The notes under the pieces were generated by a model, which made no database searches, was not told the origin of the DNA, and saw only the letters and a list, made by a program, of their open reading frames with translations. Source: Planctomycetota bacterium (GTDB lineage: Bacteria > Planctomycetota > Planctomycetia > Pirellulales > Pirellulaceae). Taken from it: a DNA stretch of 64,000 nucleotides. The stretch covers positions 346,010-410,009 of the forward strand of contig JABAAE010000004.1 of the NCBI GenBank assembly GCA_014238905.1. Reading direction: 5' to 3'. Of the stretch, positions 45,487-54,373 are shown piece after piece. Numbering within the stretch: position 1 is the first letter of the stretch; each line of letters starts with the position of its first letter. The translations under genes were made by a program, and so were the position numbers.

Positions 45487-46167
45487 ATGAGTACAACCGA
45501 CCAAAGAATCGAGAAGATGTCTTCGGAGTTTCGAAGCTGTTCCTCCTCCACGAAAACTCTTGCCTTTGTCAGCTTGGCCATCGCCATCACGATTTTTGGC
45601 ATCATTATTGCGTACTTTCAATTTGGCTTGAATGAGTTTAGGCAAGTCACAGAACCAAAGCAATTAGTCGCGGCCGCCGAGACGTTGCTGAATGACCAGA
45701 TTACCGAAACACGAAAAATGCTACAGGATCTGGTCAACGATAACGCGGAAAACTGGGCCGAAGCGCTCAGTGATGAAGCGGTCGATACCGTCCCGAAAAT
45801 GCGATTGCATCTCGAAGATTTTGTCACAGCACAAATCGGCGAACAGGTCAAACGGTCAATTGATATTACGGACCCGGAATTTGAAAAACTGCTCAGTGAG
45901 AATAACGAACCGCTGAAAAATGCATTTAAAGAACTCGCCACCAACAAGGATGCCACCAAAGAACTAGTGGCGGTCATTACTGCTGAAATTGACGCGCGCT
46001 TGAAAGCGGATGTTCAGGCTGATGCCGACAACGTACTCAACATGATGCGTTTGCTGAAAAACAAAGTAAAGAAACTAAAATCTCCGGGAAACCTGACAGA
46101 CGAGGAAAAGCTTGAACGGTCGATCCTGACCACGGCTCGACTTATTCAAGAAAAACAGATTGACTAG
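45487..46167 (+). CDS. Single-pass membrane protein with extracytoplasmic coiled coil (2)
   Basis: 226 residues: a short cytoplasmic start, a membrane helix at about 25-46 (LAFVSLAIAITIFGIIIAYF) and a long charged helical region. LNDQITETRKMLQDLVNDNAENWAEAL resembles the matching part of the preceding protein. It lies 91 bp behind that gene and is followed by a strong terminator, so the two form a closed unit. Function unknown. Confidence 0.75.
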   Translation: MSTTDQRIEKMSSEFRSCSSSTKTLAFVSLAIAITIFGIIIAYFQFGLNEFRQVTEPKQLVAAAETLLNDQITETRKMLQDLVNDNAENWAEALSDEAVDTVPKMRLHLEDFVTAQIGEQVKRSIDITDPEFEKLLSENNEPLKNAFKELATNKDATKELVAVITAEIDARLKADVQADADNVLNMMRLLKNKVKKLKSPGNLTDEEKLERSILTTARLIQEKQID

Positions 46168-46242
46168 GCCAACCGCAACTGAAGAACCCTACCCGGTGCT
46201 CCTCTACTGAGATAAGCCGGGTTAGATCTTTATTATGAATGA

Positions 46243-46270
46243 ACAGGGCGTCCTTGAGACGCCCTGTTTT
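46243..46270 (+). terminator. Rho-independent terminator of the coiled-coil gene pair
   Basis: Arms ACAGGGCGTC (46243-46252) and GACGCCCTGT (46258-46267) form a 10-bp stem with a 5-nt loop, followed by TTT. Confidence 0.9.
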
Positions 46271-46520
46271 CATTAGTTCACTTGCCCCCAAGTGGACAAA
46301 AATAACGGATGGATGATTTCCGGCGGGCGTTGTTCTACGTCACTGCTCTTAGATCACTGCTATAGGGTCGCCGTTGATCATTCGGTCACTGGGCCGCCCC
46401 CTCACTAGCCGTATCAATTGCCAGTACCGCTACGCTGCACCGAGAAAGCAGCCGATACTCAACGAACGGCCCAATAAAACCGGCTGGAGCTTCCGGCAAC
46501 AAGGACATTACGCTGCAGGT
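46271..46520. other. Intergenic region between convergent genes, nothing recognised
   Basis: The rest of the 353-bp gap after the terminator. No gene, repeat or RNA seen. Confidence 0.5.
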
Positions 46521-47498
46521 TTAATTCAAAACCAGTGCATTCAGAATGTCTTTGGGCTGTTGGCTTTTTCGCACTGCAATTAATTCATCGACATTCCGAA
46601 ATGCCTTGGTAACGCAGCGACGGATTGGAACATGCACATTGAGAAAATGAGAGATCGAAGTATGCTTTCGGAGAATCGCCATGGTTGATTCAAAACTCCC
46701 CTTTAGCACCTGATCTACGGTGCACGAGAGCGAACCGACCGGTTTACGAAAAACGGTAAACAGACTTGAACCCCGACCAGCATAATAGCTTTGAACCGGC
46801 TCCAAACCGGAACGAATCCCGACAGCCTGCAATGTCTGCAAATTAAAATTGTACAAGTGTCCCAAATGCCATTTTTGGTTTGGAGCAGTTTCGGTGTAGT
46901 CCACGTTGGGCACCTCGACCACGAAAACCCCCCCAGGCTTCAGAAAGCTCGACAAGGTCTTTAACGATCGAACCGGATTCTCGAGATGTTCCATGACATG
47001 GAACATAGTAATGCAATCGAATGAATCCTGGTGGAAATTCACTTCTTCAAAAAAGTTGCAGTCGACATCAATCCCGTAGGCTTCCATCGAGAAATTGGCG
47101 TAACCCTTATTAGGCTCGATTCCTGACGCTGTTAAGCCGTTCAATCCGCATGTATAAACGAATTCACCGCCACCTGATCCAACATCCAGGATCGAAGATT
47201 TAGGTGTCACAAAATCCTGAATGGCATCGAGCCGTTCCTTTGCGAGACGACCCGCTCGCAGCACATGTTTGGCCTTGGGCGTGGTCACTCCTTTGTAGTT
47301 TTTTCGGTATTCCTCCGAATAAAAATCCCTGATTTGTTCGGGCGTAATTCGAGGGTCTGTAAAAACCAGCCCGCTGTCCTTGCAAATGACCGTCCGCAAT
47401 GGTTCACCATGGCGATCCTTATTGCAGACCACGATTCCATCATGGCTGCCTGTCAGGCAACAGGCCAACTCCGTTTTTACTTCCTGGTTCATTTCCAT
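46521..47498 (-). CDS. Class I SAM-dependent methyltransferase
   Basis: 325 residues. The N-terminal part has a Cys pair (CC at 13-14, Cys25) and FTDPRITPEQIRDFYSEEYRKNY, as in methyltransferases of sugar or cell-surface clusters that carry a small zinc-ribbon-like start. Motif I SILDVGSGGGEF at 102-113 binds SAM; FDCITMFHVMEHLENP is motif II with the following helix. The likely target is a sugar, lipid or small molecule; it cannot be specified. Confidence 0.88.
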   Translation of the reverse strand: MEMNQEVKTELACCLTGSHDGIVVCNKDRHGEPLRTVICKDSGLVFTDPRITPEQIRDFYSEEYRKNYKGVTTPKAKHVLRAGRLAKERLDAIQDFVTPKSSILDVGSGGGEFVYTCGLNGLTASGIEPNKGYANFSMEAYGIDVDCNFFEEVNFHQDSFDCITMFHVMEHLENPVRSLKTLSSFLKPGGVFVVEVPNVDYTETAPNQKWHLGHLYNFNLQTLQAVGIRSGLEPVQSYYAGRGSSLFTVFRKPVGSLSCTVDQVLKGSFESTMAILRKHTSISHFLNVHVPIRRCVTKAFRNVDELIAVRKSQQPKDILNALVLN

Positions 47499-47919
47499 TT
47501 CAATTAGTCAGCCAACATCTTTGTCGTAGGTGGAATTCACATTGATTCAATCGATCTTTCCAATTCTTTCCCGCCATTGCTGGAAAAGCCTTTCCCCAAT
47601 TGCTGGAAGAGGATCGCCTTCAATAAGGACTGGCCTTTGTTGAACACGACTTGCGACTCGCTTTCAACGGTTCCCAGTCAGGCCGATTTGGAGATTCGAT
47701 TTTGAACGAGTTTACTGAAGATCAAAAAAAGAAACGAGGCGAATCTGACAATCTGAACAGTAATCGCACGAGTATTCACAAGCAGCGTCTGCCTACACTC
47801 ACTGTTCTTCGCGTGATCTCAGCAACCATTCTCCGGTCTTGGATGCGTTCGCACCCACAGCTAGCAGTCACGATTCGTCGTTTGGTAGACCAACACCGTC
47901 CCAACCAAAACAATCAAGC
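47499..47919. other. Intergenic region, nothing recognised
   Basis: 421 bp between the methyltransferase and the aminotransferase genes, both leftward. A 110-codon frame on the plus strand from 47651 overlaps the aminotransferase 3' end and has no protein character. The phrase ATTGCTGGAA occurs twice near 47577-47607; no other repeat. Confidence 0.5.
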
Positions 47920-49218
47920 CTACGAGGCGGTGTACTCATTGATGGCCGATACGATTTCCTTGAGAATCCAATGCCGCTTTTGATCATCATGTTCAAGCAA
48001 CGTCGCCCGAAAACCTGGATAGTCACATTGAAACCCCGTCAGTGGCACAACCACAATTCCAGTGGCACCCATAAGGTAATAAACGAAGCGTTTATCCGGT
48101 TCCACATTTTCCACCTTGGATTCAATCAATTTCCGGACCGCCGGATCGGCAATTTCAAGTGTTTGTCGGCTTCCTAGAATTTCAGGTTGAAACATCACCG
48201 TATAATAAAATGCCCCGCCAGGCTTATTCACCAAAACGGACTCGACGTTGGCAAACGCCGACTCAATCTCATCGGCTCGCTGTCCAAACATCTTCTGGCG
48301 AGTCTTCAAGTGATCCGGATAACGATGGTCACCCATCACCCGGGGAATCGACAACTGCGGCAATGTTGTCGAAGAGACCTCCAGACGCTTGGCCGCCAGC
48401 AGGCTCTCCACGTACGCTGCAAAATTGGAATCGCGTTCTTTATTTAGAATTTCCAGCCAGCCGCATCTCGAACCCGGCCATGGATATTCTTTGGAAATCC
48501 CTTTCATCGCCAAAGCAGGAGTCTCACCAATCCACTCGCTCAAATGCAATGGCTCAGTGCCGTTGTAAACGATGTTGGAGTAGATTTCGTCCGCGATGAT
48601 GAAAAGGTCGAATTCCCGAGCAATTTCAGCAAATTCAGCTAGAATTTCGGGAGGATAAACTGCTCCTGTCGGGTTATCCGGCGACAGCAACAAAATCCCT
48701 GCCACGGAATCGTTGTAGGCCGCTTTCTGCCGAATCTCATCCATGTCTGGCATCCAACCGTTACGAGGGTCCAGTCGGTAGGTGAAATGGTCGTAACCTG
48801 AGTGAGCCGCCTCCGCCGAAGAATGCGTACTGTAAGCTGGTGAAGGTCCAAGGATGCGTGCTTCCCGTCTCAAAAAACCATAGACCTTGGCAACCGCATC
48901 GCCCAACCCGTTATAAAAATTGATTTCGTCCGGCGTGACCTGAACCCCGCCCCGGGCGTTGACCTGTGCTGCCAGAAACTCCCTTGTCTGATTAACACCG
49001 GCGGTATTGCAATAGGCCCAAGATCGAGGATCCACGACAAGCTCGGAAACGATTTCCCGAATCCACTTTGGTGGTGACTCCCCTTTCTGAATCGGATCGC
49101 CAATATTCTCCCAAGTGATTTCGACACCTAGATCATGCAGCTGATTGGCGACCGCCACAATTTCGCGAATTTCATATTTTAGGTTGGCCGCTCCTTCGTG
49201 CAGCAAATTACGTCTCAT
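47920..49218 (-). CDS. PLP-dependent aminotransferase, class I/II
   Basis: 432 residues of the aspartate-aminotransferase fold. The PLP lysine is Lys243 in ISKEYPWPGSRCGW; Asp210 and Tyr213 in IIADEIYSN bind the cofactor; SPDNPTGAVYP supplies the conserved Asn; PGGAFYYTV lies near the C-terminus. The substrate cannot be fixed from sequence; family members act on alanine, aspartate or aromatic amino acids. Monocistronic by layout. Confidence 0.93.
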   Translation of the reverse strand: MRRNLLHEGAANLKYEIREIVAVANQLHDLGVEITWENIGDPIQKGESPPKWIREIVSELVVDPRSWAYCNTAGVNQTREFLAAQVNARGGVQVTPDEINFYNGLGDAVAKVYGFLRREARILGPSPAYSTHSSAEAAHSGYDHFTYRLDPRNGWMPDMDEIRQKAAYNDSVAGILLLSPDNPTGAVYPPEILAEFAEIAREFDLFIIADEIYSNIVYNGTEPLHLSEWIGETPALAMKGISKEYPWPGSRCGWLEILNKERDSNFAAYVESLLAAKRLEVSSTTLPQLSIPRVMGDHRYPDHLKTRQKMFGQRADEIESAFANVESVLVNKPGGAFYYTVMFQPEILGSRQTLEIADPAVRKLIESKVENVEPDKRFVYYLMGATGIVVVPLTGFQCDYPGFRATLLEHDDQKRHWILKEIVSAINEYTAS

Positions 49219-49636
49219 AATAGCTTTTTCGCCCTGTTAACTTCCGATTCATTAATCCACCGTCCACTGAAGGCAAATCCGTCCCACCGCATTATTGCCA
49301 CTGCAACGTGCCGAACCCGTACCGACCAAAGACGTCACTTCCCAATCATTCCATTCCATCGCGGATTGTCCGAAAGAACCAACTTTTCAAAACCTGAACG
49401 GAGATCCCTTTGCGAATCCGTCAACTTTCAAATCCACTCCCCTCCCCAAATCCAATTTCAATATCTTATCAATTGAGACGCTTGCCCGATAAGGGAGGGT
49501 AGACAATCGCCCTCAAAAAACGTGAGTTGTATGACAATGGATCACTTCCGGAACGGACCTCGTCCTTGCAGCAGCCAAGAGCACACTGATTGGAGAAATA
49601 TTGCGCCGACACCATTCAGTTTTAAGCGAGGGTTGC
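49219..49636. other. Intergenic region, nothing recognised
   Basis: 418 bp between two leftward genes; it holds the aminotransferase promoter. No clear promoter boxes, terminator or small gene seen. Confidence 0.45.
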
Positions 49637-50272
49637 CTAGGCTTTTTCTTGCTGCAATTGCTCAACGGCATCTTGGACCAACTGAGCCAATTCCTCGTCA
49701 CCAAGTCCTTTGAATTCCTCGTACTCGATCGGGTTTCCAACGATCAGACGAACGGCTGTCGATCTGGGCACCCACTGCAACTTCGGCCAGGCTTCAAATG
49801 CCCCGTTGATCGCGACTGGAACAATCGGCACTTTTGAGCGTCGGGCAATTGCGCAGAACCCCTGTTTGAAAGGTTGTAACTTTCCGTCAGGCGTTCGGGT
49901 GCCTTCGGGGAAAATGATCACTGGATCGCCCCGTTTCAATCTTTGCAACGTTAATTTGATTCCACCCAATCCTCGCTCTCGATCGATTGGAAAAGCACCC
50001 AGAATCCGTAACAAGGCACCGAAATACCTGACACGAAACAGTGACTCTCTGGCAACAAAACTAAAGTACCTGCTCCCGCAGGAATTCGCGATCAGAATGG
50101 GATCGAGATGGCTCTGGTGATTGGAACAAATCAAGGCAGCTCCGGACCTTGGGTAGCGATTAGATCCCCAGACCCGAAACCGAAAATAGAACAGAAATAA
50201 TACCCGGAATAAATTATTCAGCAGGATATAGATCAGCCTGTCTACAAATGACCGACGACTCTTTTTTGCCAT
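49637..50272 (-). CDS. plsC: PlsC-type lysophospholipid acyltransferase
   Basis: Adds the second acyl chain to lysophosphatidate, or a related acceptor, at the inner membrane. 211 residues with an N-terminal membrane segment (about 14-32), catalytic NHQSHLD at 51-57 and the glycerol-phosphate binding block FPEGTRTPDG near 121-130. Third gene of the leftward GH38-like / cmk / plsC set, 105 bp behind cmk. The pairing of cmk with plsC is common in bacteria. Confidence 0.93.
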   Translation of the reverse strand: MAKKSRRSFVDRLIYILLNNLFRVLFLFYFRFRVWGSNRYPRSGAALICSNHQSHLDPILIANSCGSRYFSFVARESLFRVRYFGALLRILGAFPIDRERGLGGIKLTLQRLKRGDPVIIFPEGTRTPDGKLQPFKQGFCAIARRSKVPIVPVAINGAFEAWPKLQWVPRSTAVRLIVGNPIEYEEFKGLGDEELAQLVQDAVEQLQQEKA

Positions 50273-50377
50273 GGCAATTCATTGAAAGAAATGTCAACGG
50301 TTTGAAACGAGAATAATAATCTGCAACGCGATCTCATTGATGCACAATTTGTCCAAAAGACCACAAAGGTAGCTTTT

Positions 50378-51025
50378 TCACCGCGAACCCCGGACAATCA
50401 TCACTAATTCATGCACGACTTGTTCAAAAGACATTCCATCGGTGACCACTTCGACTGCATCATCCGCTTTGACAAGCCTTCCTACGGGTCGATTGTAATC
50501 ATGCAGATCTCTTTCATTCTGTTCTTCCTCGATTTCTACAAGACTTAAATCGACCCCTTTTTCAGCCAACTCCACTTGCCGCCGCTTTGCTCTTTCGTTT
50601 GCGCTGGCGGTCAAAAAGACCTTTCGTTCCGCTTTTGGAAAAACGACGGTTCCTTGATCCCGACCTTCACAAACATAATTTCCAAAACTGGCGATGGACC
50701 GTTGCCGCTCTACCATCAATTCACGAATTCTCACATGATCGGCAACATGCCATATTTGCTTTGAGATTTCTGGATGACGAATTTCGTTGGAGACGTTTTC
50801 ATCGCCAAGCCAGATGGAATCACCTTCCACGTGGAATTCGGTATTGCGACAATTTTCAACCAGTGCTTCCTCATTCTCCCATCGGATTTCAGCCCGGATC
50901 GCCGACAGAACCAATACGCGATACATCGCTCCTGTATCCAGATACCGAAACCCTAAAGTTTGAGCTAATTTTTTGGCCACGGTGCTTTTCCCAGCACCAG
51001 ATGGCCCATCTATGGTTACGATCAA
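50378..51025 (-). CDS. cmk: Cytidylate kinase
   Basis: Phosphorylates CMP and dCMP using ATP. 215 residues with P-loop GPSGAGKS at 7-14, FRYLDTGAMYR, CEGRDQGTVVFP and the lid region RAKRRQVELAEKG. Its ATG at 51025 overlaps the stop of the upstream gene, so translation is probably coupled. Confidence 0.97.
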   Translation of the reverse strand: MIVTIDGPSGAGKSTVAKKLAQTLGFRYLDTGAMYRVLVLSAIRAEIRWENEEALVENCRNTEFHVEGDSIWLGDENVSNEIRHPEISKQIWHVADHVRIRELMVERQRSIASFGNYVCEGRDQGTVVFPKAERKVFLTASANERAKRRQVELAEKGVDLSLVEIEEEQNERDLHDYNRPVGRLVKADDAVEVVTDGMSFEQVVHELVMIVRGSR

Positions 51026-53883
51026 AAGAGAACCTCACATTCGATGAACTGGTTGGGCGAAAACTTTAGTACAGCAGATCCATTTTCAACTTCTATATCG
51101 GATTCCTTTTCATGGTCGGCGCGGATCCTCGAGGCCTCCCGGATATCACGAAACGCACTGAGCTTACACTTTGTTTCACGGCCCATCGTTTCCAGAATCC
51201 TCACACGAAATCCGATTGAATTTCCATTTTCGAACACGGGCTCCCAACTGGTGGCCCAAATGTTCTTGGAATCAAAATGAAACAGCCAACAATAATCACG
51301 GCGAATATCTCCGCGTGTGGTAACCCGCAGTGGCGACGTTCCCAGTTCCAACGCGTGCAGCAACGGATTAGGCAGATCGACGCCTACCCCAAATCGAAAC
51401 TGACGTCGTGATTCACCCTTAACAATGTAAATCGAGTCAACGTACCGATCGCCCCGTCGCACGTGCCATGGAACACCCCCGGTCAATATCGACGTACGGG
51501 ATTTCGCATTTTCCAAGTCGATATAATGAGGCGATTCCAAACGGTTACTGCTGGATGCCTGCCGGGTTTGATTGCGGGTCGTCCAAATAGTCGAACTCTC
51601 GTCGTTGTATGCAAACCTTGAACCAAAATAACAATTCCAAGGATCGCTTTTAGGAGATTCTGCTTCGAAAAATTCGACCGCCACCTCGACGACACGACTC
51701 CCTTTAAAAAGGCTGAATGCCTGACGAAATCCAGCTACTGATTGACCATCCCAAATCAACTTTCCTTCGGTCACAATTTCACCAAAAGTTGTTGAATTGG
51801 CAGTTGTACGAATCGAATCGAGCTTCATTTCCGAATACGCGAATCGTTGTTGTTCGTGTTTGCTTTTGCCGCGATAAGCAAGAACCTGTGAAAGACGATT
51901 TCCCCGTGTCTTGTAGTCATGGAGCGCCCGTATTCCGCCGGTTGCCTGGTCAATAATGACCTCAATAAATTCGTTGCGAATCGTCAATTCGTCGACCAGC
52001 AAAGAAGAGTTAGACTTGCTCACGCCACCTGACCGCTGCCCCCTATCTCCAGGGATTGCCTCTCCCGAATTGGCACTGCCCAACACCGCGTAGCCAACCG
52101 AAGGGACATCGCAAACCACGTGTTTGTTTAAGGATTCACCTCTCTCCAATTGCGACGTTCCATAAATCGGTTTATCAATCACTGTCGCGATATCCGATTC
52201 CAGAAAGGTTCCCTGACGATAGACTTGACTGTTCGGATTGATGACGATGGTCTTTTCGATTCCCTCGTGGGAAGCATCGTCACTCTGGCTGTGCCCGTTC
52301 ACCAGTGCAGCAACCAGCGCCGTCGACTTCTCAGTGACCAACGCATCCAGCCTGTCGTCCATGGCGGCAAAGCTATTTTCCTCATTGCTTTCAAAAGCAG
52401 CAATGATCTCTCCCCGTGTCATCTGGATTTCCCCAGTCCGCTCGGCAGCCCCCGAAAAAACAGTTGTCAGGAAATCCAACGTCTTGGCAGTGTCCAGCTT
52501 TGTCACTCGCCGCCAATAATCCATCGACCTGGAAACGGGATCGGGTTGGTTCCTTATCACCGCCTGCTTCAAAAACGGTGAATGATATTGATCTGCGGTG
52601 AATCGATCGTGTTGATAAGGCTCCTCCATTTCGTTAAGAAATTCGGTAGTCGAAACGAATTTACCGAGAACCGCACCGAATTGGCTGATACGCTTCAAAT
52701 CGTCATACCAGACGCAATTTTGGCCTGGCCAATGAACAAAACAGATCGCAGCGGCATGATCCATGTCAAATGACTCGCCAATTTTGACACCCAGATTCAG
52801 GAAACTCCCTGAACTGTTGGCATCCACCGGCAGCTTTCCAAAAACCTCAATCTTGGCCTCACCATCGCCCTCCCAGAACGATTTGACCTGCATCCCTTCT
52901 GGAAAACGCCCATCATCCAAGGTGAAGTGAAACCCGCCTTTAAATCCAAAGTGCTCGAGAACCTGAGGTAAAAAGGGCGACAGGCCGTAACGACGGCGTC
53001 CAAAAAAATCAACTTTTCCGAAGTGAGAACCTAGGTACTTGATTTTCCCTCGGGCAAATTCATCGAAAACAGACTCTGCAGAAAGCAGAGGAAAACGGGC
53101 CTCCGTTTCTGTCCCACCCACGACCGTCAGGAGATTTTTCTCCCCTGCCAAACTCAGACCATCCTTAATGTCCTGATTCTCAACCGCTTTTTCCAGCAAT
53201 CCCGCGGTCATGAGCAAATTGGTATGCGTCGTGGAATATTTGAGCTGGTCTACCAGTCGTTTTCCCAACGTCGTCTCGGCGGTCAGCGTCAGATCCAACA
53301 GCAACGCGTTGACAGGATAGTAGTTGTCCCGTTCTTCCATCAGCAGGTCAAAGGCTGATTGGAGCTTGCTCTTGGCGACATCATTCTCGGCGGAAACGGC
53401 GGCCGAGGCCCCTTCCACGACCAAATTGGTAAAATACACATCGTCGAGATTGCTTGAATACCGTAATTGTCGGGTCAGCAGTTGAATTTGCAGATAGCAA
53501 TAGCCCAATGCAAGAAAATCAGCGACCAATTCTTCATCAACCTGAAACGTTGGTAAATCAGCCAAAACCAATTTCAGAATTTCATCTCGACATTGATGTC
53601 GTCTAATGAGCTTTCCAGCCTGTTCGGTTACCCGCTGGGCAAAACCGGTTTGTAAGTCATTGTCACTTGAAATCGGTGAAAGAAATAAGTGCCCGGCGCA
53701 ATCCTCGGGGACGTCAAACGTCCGAATCCAAGTCGGCAACTTCTGGGCGTCTGCGATTAACTTAGGATGCCACAATGCCGTCCAATTGGCCAACAGACTG
53801 TCTGCTTCATCACCCTCATGATGAACCGGAAAGTCCTCAAGGCTGTGACAGGTGAGAAGAATCGCCAAATTGTCGTATTTCAT
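51022..53883 (-). CDS. Large protein with GH38-like C-terminal region
   Basis: About 953 residues from ATG at 53883; the frame extends 30 codons upstream to 53973 without family support. The C-terminal third begins RNEFIEVIIDQATGGIRALHDY, the typical entry to the beta-sandwich of family-38 glycosidases, and the order of helical and sandwich parts also fits. In the N-terminal part I do not find the catalytic HxDxGW-type metal motif; CHSLEDFPVHHEGDEA occupies its place, so alpha-mannosidase activity is doubtful. The middle has FHFTLDDGRFPEG. The stop overlaps the cmk start. The connection to cytidylate kinase is unexplained. Confidence 0.75.
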   Translation of the reverse strand: MKYDNLAILLTCHSLEDFPVHHEGDEADSLLANWTALWHPKLIADAQKLPTWIRTFDVPEDCAGHLFLSPISSDNDLQTGFAQRVTEQAGKLIRRHQCRDEILKLVLADLPTFQVDEELVADFLALGYCYLQIQLLTRQLRYSSNLDDVYFTNLVVEGASAAVSAENDVAKSKLQSAFDLLMEERDNYYPVNALLLDLTLTAETTLGKRLVDQLKYSTTHTNLLMTAGLLEKAVENQDIKDGLSLAGEKNLLTVVGGTETEARFPLLSAESVFDEFARGKIKYLGSHFGKVDFFGRRRYGLSPFLPQVLEHFGFKGGFHFTLDDGRFPEGMQVKSFWEGDGEAKIEVFGKLPVDANSSGSFLNLGVKIGESFDMDHAAAICFVHWPGQNCVWYDDLKRISQFGAVLGKFVSTTEFLNEMEEPYQHDRFTADQYHSPFLKQAVIRNQPDPVSRSMDYWRRVTKLDTAKTLDFLTTVFSGAAERTGEIQMTRGEIIAAFESNEENSFAAMDDRLDALVTEKSTALVAALVNGHSQSDDASHEGIEKTIVINPNSQVYRQGTFLESDIATVIDKPIYGTSQLERGESLNKHVVCDVPSVGYAVLGSANSGEAIPGDRGQRSGGVSKSNSSLLVDELTIRNEFIEVIIDQATGGIRALHDYKTRGNRLSQVLAYRGKSKHEQQRFAYSEMKLDSIRTTANSTTFGEIVTEGKLIWDGQSVAGFRQAFSLFKGSRVVEVAVEFFEAESPKSDPWNCYFGSRFAYNDESSTIWTTRNQTRQASSSNRLESPHYIDLENAKSRTSILTGGVPWHVRRGDRYVDSIYIVKGESRRQFRFGVGVDLPNPLLHALELGTSPLRVTTRGDIRRDYCWLFHFDSKNIWATSWEPVFENGNSIGFRVRILETMGRETKCKLSAFRDIREASRIRADHEKESDIEVENGSAVLKFSPNQFIECEVLF

Positions 53884-54180
53884 CGAAATTTCCGCGTTAC
53901 CTCCGCTGTTGCCTACCGATTGGATCAGAAAAACACCGTAAATAGAGTGCTCACAAGGCCGGTAACACCCCAAGCGTCCAAATTTACGCTGTAGAAAAGC
54001 AAAAGCGAGCTATGGTTCGAAACTACCGCACATCCGCGGCCTTTCGGAAGGGGAAGCACCGGTCAAGGCTTATTTTGGCGAGTTACAAGCTACTTTTCGT
54101 GCCGAAAAAGCCGATTTTAACACGCGTATTAATTAGCGACAACGGATTCATTCCGTTCTCATTCCCTCTAGCCAAAATAA

Positions 54181-54210
54181 TTGACAGGAAATTACATCGT
54201 CTTGTAGAGT
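54181..54210 (+). promoter_or_regulatory. Sigma-70-like promoter
   Basis: TTGACA (54181-54186), 18-bp spacer, TAGAGT (54205-54210), 164 bp before the ATG at 54374. A consensus -35 with a weak -10. Confidence 0.45.
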
Positions 54211-54363
54211 AAACTATCGGGAAAGGTTTACCTATTCGACACAAAGCGACTTTCTCGTCGCACTCAACAGAGTTCACAAACATCGATTTTCGTAAAACAC
54301 GATCGTTTCGTTGGCCAACAACCGCCAATCCGATCGAGATTATATTGAAAAACGTCATTATTT

Positions 54364-54367
54364 GAGG
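54364..54367 (+). promoter_or_regulatory. Shine-Dalgarno deciding the PilM-PilN start
   Basis: GAGG six bases before ATG at 54374. It favours this start over the TTG at 54311 and gives the normal PilM N-terminus. Confidence 0.6.
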
Positions 54368-54373
54368 TATTTG

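Larger units (their letters stand above)
53884..54373. other. Divergent intergenic region with a promoter for the PilM-PilN gene
   Basis: 490 bp between divergent genes. It contains the promoter at 54181-54210. No further gene seen. Confidence 0.5.

Noticed and set aside
47651..47983. Plus-strand 110-codon open frame
   Set aside because: It overlaps the aminotransferase 3' end and lacks protein-like composition and a ribosome site.
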